This document shows positions 5,667 through 8,189 of a stretch of 8,189 bases of DNA, in pieces. The stretch is taken from the NCBI GenBank assembly GCA_003448685.1, contig DLXW01000190.1, positions 1 to 8,189 of the forward strand, read 5' to 3'. The translations under genes and the position numbers were made by a program. The notes beneath the pieces are model-generated. The model was not told the DNA's origin, did no database searches, and saw only the letters and a list, made by a program, of their open reading frames with translations. This DNA is from Cyanothece sp. UBA12306. Lineage in GTDB: Bacteria; Cyanobacteriota; Cyanobacteriia; Cyanobacteriales; Microcystaceae. The first letter of the stretch is position 1; each line of letters starts with the position of its first letter.

Positions 5667-5703
5667 AGACATAAATTATAGTTAGCTGTTTTAAGAAATG
5701 TAA

Positions 5704-5719
5704 ATAGGTCGGAACCTAT
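5704..5719. repeat. ATAGGT-CGGA-ACCTAT hairpin upstream of the DUF3119 gene
   Basis: A perfect 6-base stem closes a CGGA tetraloop, 59 bases before the DUF3119 start. It is followed by a C-rich stretch (TTCCCCGCTCCC) unusual for this AT-rich gap. It could be a 5' leader structure of the DUF3119-DUF3086-plsY transcript or part of the end of the preceding unit. Confidence 0.35.
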
Positions 5720-5778
5720 CTTCCCCGCTCCCTTCACAGTAACGTTTATTTTTGTCCAGGTACCTAAATTAAATTTCT

Positions 5779-6168
5779 ATGACACCTGTTATTCCATCAG
5801 ATATAACTCAACAAACAGTTGAACTTGCACCTAGTTACAAGATTCCCTTGATATTAATTGGTCTAGGTATTATTTTAATTTTTCTGCAACCTTGGGTAAG
5901 TTTACCCATAGCATTGTTAGGGCTATTTCTCTTGTTTCAAACTGTCACAATTCGATTACAGTTTACTCCGACTGATTTAGATATTTATCGTTCTAACCAA
6001 TTAATTCGGAGTTTCCCCTATGAAGAATGGACTAATTGGCGTATTTTTTGGAATCCCATCCCCATTTTATTTTATTTTCGAGAAGTAAAGAGTATTCATT
6101 TTCTCCCCATTATCTTCGATCCTAAAACCTTAAAAACCTGTTTAGAACAATATTGTCCCCTTGATTAA
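5779..6168 (+). CDS. DUF3119 family membrane protein
   Basis: This is a 129-residue protein of a family conserved in cyanobacteria and plastid-bearing plants. Two hydrophobic segments at about residues 21-37 and 39-57 form a membrane hairpin. A soluble C-terminal part follows, with the conserved run LDIYRSNQLIRSFPYEEW (67-84), NWRIFW (86-91) and ILFYFREVKSIHFLPIIFD (96-114). That part looks like a small beta-rich, PH-like module, a fold guess only. No enzyme motif is present and the function is unknown. The gene leads a co-directional set with the DUF3086 gene (113 bases downstream) and plsY, which suggests a membrane-lipid or thylakoid-related role. The ATG has no clear ribosome binding site. 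The stop codon lies inside the palindrome TTGATTAATCAA (6161-6172). Confidence 0.85.
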   Translation: MTPVIPSDITQQTVELAPSYKIPLILIGLGIILIFLQPWVSLPIALLGLFLLFQTVTIRLQFTPTDLDIYRSNQLIRSFPYEEWTNWRIFWNPIPILFYFREVKSIHFLPIIFDPKTLKTCLEQYCPLD

Positions 6169-6191
6169 TCAACTGGTAAAAAACCAATTAA
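6161..6191 (+). repeat. Palindrome and hairpin at the end of the DUF3119 gene
   Basis: TTGATTAATCAA (6161-6172) is a perfect palindrome overlapping the stop codon. Alternatively TTAAT (6165-6169) and TGGT (6174-6177) pair with ACCA (6183-6186) and ATTAA (6187-6191) around an A5 loop. It may stabilise the 3' end or partly terminate the message between the DUF3119 and DUF3086 genes. No strong T-tract follows. Confidence 0.3.
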
Positions 6192-6281
6192 CCGCTTAAT
6201 ATCAGATCAAGATACTCTATTTAAGTATGTGATCCCGATCCCAGTCTAATTACTAAGATTTTCTTAAGAGTAATAGGATTT

Positions 6282-7427
6282 ATGAATGCAGACGAACCCA
6301 AAAACCCAAAACCAGAATTAACAACCGATTTAACTGACAATTTAGCCAAAGATATCCTTTCAGATGCAGAAAATAGCGATGTTATTCGAGAAATACCTCA
6401 ATCCCAAACAAAAATCGATAATCCTCCAACTGCTATTTTAGCATCACAAAATCTAGGGGAAGAATTGAGTCAACAAGTTCAATCTCTAGAACAGCAAAAA
6501 CAAAGTTTGATCGCCGAAATAGAAACGATAAAAGCCAATAGAAATCAGATTATAGCCGAACAAACCCAAGAAATCCAACAAACCCTACGCTTAATGGTTA
6601 AAGAAGGCTTAAAAGAACTTGAACAGCAAAAACAAGTCCTAGAAATTTCCATCGAAAAACTCGAACGTCGTCGAGAACGAATTAAAGAGGAAATGCGCAC
6701 CACTTTTGCTGGAGTTTCTCAAGATTTAGCCATTAGAGTCAAAGGATTTAAGGATTATTTAGTGGGAAGTTTACAAGATTTAGCCGCAAGCGCTGAACAA
6801 TTGGAATTACCCACAGCTAACAATTGGAATAGTTCCCCAGAAATTACCCCACCTCCGGCGAGTAGTTCTGCTAATGTACAATTTACTCCCCAACAATTTG
6901 AGAATCAAACCAGAAGAATTAAAGATGTTTTAGCACAATATCGCAATAATCCTGACTACTATGGACCTCCGTGGCAACTACGCCGTACCTTTGAACCTAT
7001 TCACGCTGAACGAGTTCAAAATTGGTTTTTTACCCAAGGAGGAAGAGGTTCGATCCGTTCCATGGGGACTCGCTTACAAAATATTTTGGTTGCTTCATCT
7101 GTGATTTCCGTCTTAAATCAACTTCATGGCGATCGCCTACGCTGTTTAATCCTAGCCAATAGTCCTGAAAGACTCGGAGAATGGCGAAGAGGACTACAAG
7201 ATTGTTTAGGAATCTCCCGTGGTGATTTTGGCCCTGAACGGGGAATAGTTCTCTTTGAATCTTCTGATGCGTTAGTTCTCAAAGCAGAAAGATTACTCGA
7301 AGATCAGTTAATTCCTTTAGTAATTATCGACGAAACCGAAGAACAAATAGAACTCTCCTTGTTACAATTTCCTCTATGGTTGGCATTTGCCAGAGATCCT
7401 CAACAAATGTCTAGTTATGTATATTAA
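6282..7427 (+). CDS. DUF3086 domain protein with coiled coil
   Basis: This is a 381-residue cyanobacterial protein without signal peptide or membrane segments. Residues 1-58 are polar and probably disordered. About 59-140 is a long charged coiled coil rich in Gln, Glu and Lys (LEQQKQSL, KELEQQKQVLEISIEKLERRRERIKEEM). A Pro/Ser-rich linker covers about 184-198. The conserved DUF3086 domain runs from about 203 to the end, with YGPPWQLRRTFEPIHAERV (227-245), GGRGSIRSMGTRLQN (253-267), and a Rossmann-like alternation DRLRCLILANSPERLGEWRRGLQ (284-306), GIVLFESSDALVLKAE (321-336), LIPLVIIDETEEQI (343-356). The function is unknown. No nucleotide-binding P-loop is seen. It lies 37 bases upstream of plsY and is probably co-transcribed with it. 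An AGGA at 6275-6278 sits only 3 bases before the ATG, so initiation may be weak. Confidence 0.86.
   Translation: MNADEPKNPKPELTTDLTDNLAKDILSDAENSDVIREIPQSQTKIDNPPTAILASQNLGEELSQQVQSLEQQKQSLIAEIETIKANRNQIIAEQTQEIQQTLRLMVKEGLKELEQQKQVLEISIEKLERRRERIKEEMRTTFAGVSQDLAIRVKGFKDYLVGSLQDLAASAEQLELPTANNWNSSPEITPPPASSSANVQFTPQQFENQTRRIKDVLAQYRNNPDYYGPPWQLRRTFEPIHAERVQNWFFTQGGRGSIRSMGTRLQNILVASSVISVLNQLHGDRLRCLILANSPERLGEWRRGLQDCLGISRGDFGPERGIVLFESSDALVLKAERLLEDQLIPLVIIDETEEQIELSLLQFPLWLAFARDPQQMSSYVY
7129..7136. repeat. HIP1 octamer GCGATCGC
   Basis: This highly iterated palindrome of cyanobacterial genomes appears here in its extended form GGCGATCGCC, within the DUF3086 gene. It supports a cyanobacterial host. 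Confidence 0.9.
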
Positions 7428-7464
7428 TCGCTCAATTAACTAACAAAAAACAACATCAGGAACT

Positions 7465-8121
7465 ATGGCTGCGGCAATTAGTGGATTATTAGTAATTTTA
7501 GGCTATTTACTCGGTTCAATTCCCACAGGATATCTCATAGTACGACTCATTAAAGGTATTGATATCCGCCAACAGGGTTCGGGGTCCACCGGAGCAACTA
7601 ATGTGCTGCGAACTGTGGGAAAAATGGCTGCGATCGCTGTTCTGATCATCGATATACTCAAAGCTGTTTTAGCCGTAGGGATAGTCAAACTATTGTATAT
7701 TTTCAGTCCCCTAGACATAATTCCTCTAGACTGGAAATACTGGTTAATGATAGCAGCAGCGATCGCGGCCATTGTCGGTCACAGTAAGTCCATTTTCCTC
7801 AATTTTACAGGAGGTAAATCCGTGGCCTCTAGTTTGGGAGTTTTGTTGGTTTTAAACCCCTTAGTGGCTCTAGGAGCCTTGGCTAGTTTCTTATTAATGT
7901 TAGCCATCACTAGGATTGTTTCTCTGAGTTCAATCACAGGAGCGATCGCCGTTAATATTTTAATGATTGTGCTTAATCAACCTCTGCCTTATCTTCTATT
8001 TTCGGTTTTAGCAGGGATTTATGTAATTATTCGCCATAAAAATAATATTAGCCGGATAATTCAGGGAACAGAACCTAAAATCGGGCAAAAATTACAAGAA
8101 GAAGCCAACACCATGTCTTGA
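7465..8121 (+). CDS. plsY: Acylphosphate:glycerol-3-phosphate 1-O-acyltransferase PlsY
   Basis: This integral membrane enzyme transfers an acyl group from acyl-phosphate (made by PlsX) to the sn-1 position of glycerol-3-phosphate, giving lysophosphatidate, the entry step of glycerolipid synthesis. It has 218 residues, normal for the family, with about five hydrophobic segments. The three signature regions are present: GSGSTGATNVLR (38-49); GHSKSIFLNFTGGKSVASSLG (105-125), the phosphate-binding loop region; and RHKNNISRIIQGTEPKIG (190-207). GSIPTGYLI (17-25) is the conserved N-terminal motif. SIP and STGATN are usual in cyanobacterial members. An AGGAA at 7458-7462 precedes the ATG by two bases. 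It is the last gene of the DUF3119-DUF3086-plsY series and contains three HIP1 sites. An open frame on the opposite strand (7503-7772) is a shadow. Confidence 0.96.
   Translation: MAAAISGLLVILGYLLGSIPTGYLIVRLIKGIDIRQQGSGSTGATNVLRTVGKMAAIAVLIIDILKAVLAVGIVKLLYIFSPLDIIPLDWKYWLMIAAAIAAIVGHSKSIFLNFTGGKSVASSLGVLLVLNPLVALGALASFLLMLAITRIVSLSSITGAIAVNILMIVLNQPLPYLLFSVLAGIYVIIRHKNNISRIIQGTEPKIGQKLQEEANTMS
7630..7637. repeat. HIP1 octamer GCGATCGC
   Basis: A HIP1 palindrome inside plsY, coding for part of the MAAIAV region. Confidence 0.9.
7759..7766. repeat. HIP1 octamer GCGATCGC
   Basis: The second HIP1 palindrome inside plsY, in the AAAIAAIV membrane segment. Confidence 0.9.
7942..7949. repeat. HIP1 octamer GCGATCGC
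   Basis: The third HIP1 palindrome inside plsY, in the TGAIAVN segment. Confidence 0.9.
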
Positions 8122-8166
8122 CAAAATAATGATTCATCGAAGTCCAAGGTTTAGCAATCTCTCAAT

Positions 8167-8189
8167 TTTAGCTAAGTCGCGGGAAGCCC
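8167..8189. other. GC-rich hairpin cut by the window edge
   Basis: After AT-rich sequence downstream of plsY, the window ends with GCTAAGTCGCGGGAAGCCC. GCGGGAAGCCC looks like the first arm and part of the second arm of a GCGGG-AAG-CCCGC hairpin. This could be a plsY terminator, or one end of an IS200/IS605-type element, whose ends often hold such hairpins. It cannot be decided without the next bases. Confidence 0.3.

Noticed and set aside
7503..7772. 89-codon open frame on the minus strand
   Set aside because: It lies wholly inside plsY, whose three family motifs are intact, and its translation is low-complexity Ala/Ile with no recognisable family. It is a shadow.

Overview
The window looks like a stretch of chromosome from a low-G+C unicellular cyanobacterium of the Crocosphaera/Cyanothece/Gloeothece type. 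Three things support this. It holds cyanobacteria-specific families (DUF3119, DUF3086 and a small protein matching the beta-carboxysome chaperone CcmS). It carries HIP1 palindromes (GCGATCGC). Its PlsY, RNase III and YciI proteins read as typical cyanobacterial versions. The genus is inferred and cannot be fixed from the sequence alone.

Layout. At 112-549 (+) lies the CcmS-like gene, which converges on a minus-strand pair. That pair is a 2H phosphodiesterase/LigT-like gene (2241-1684) followed, with a 4-base ATGA overlap, by a THUMP-domain RNA methyltransferase gene (1687-557). A small YciI-family gene (2326-2592, +) is divergent from this pair, and RNase III (3362-2655, -) follows. So three RNA-processing genes lie on the minus strand within 3 kb, interrupted only by yciI.

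The 417-base gap at 3363-3779 is the most structured non-coding part of the window. It has two long AT-rich inverted repeats, a smaller inverted repeat in the presumed rnc leader, and four TATAAT boxes on the plus strand. Beyond it is a very AT-rich pair encoding a SAM-dependent methyltransferase with an unrecognised N-terminal half (3780-4895) and a family 2 glycosyltransferase (4956-5618). This pair is probably an accessory surface-glycan module.

From 5779 to 8121 comes a co-directional trio: a DUF3119 membrane protein, a DUF3086 coiled-coil protein and plsY, the acylphosphate-glycerol-3-phosphate acyltransferase that starts phospholipid and thylakoid lipid synthesis. All four HIP1 sites lie in the last kilobase, in the DUF3086 gene and plsY. 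The right edge stops inside a GC-rich hairpin that could belong to a mobile element or a terminator.

I found no CRISPR array, rRNA, tRNA, recognisable transposase, toxin-antitoxin pair or defence system. The genes are mostly ordinary core cyanobacterial genes. The best leads are the rnc/methyltransferase intergenic structures, an inverted repeat covering the ligT promoter, the unknown N-terminal domain of the methyltransferase, and the DUF3119-DUF3086-plsY linkage.
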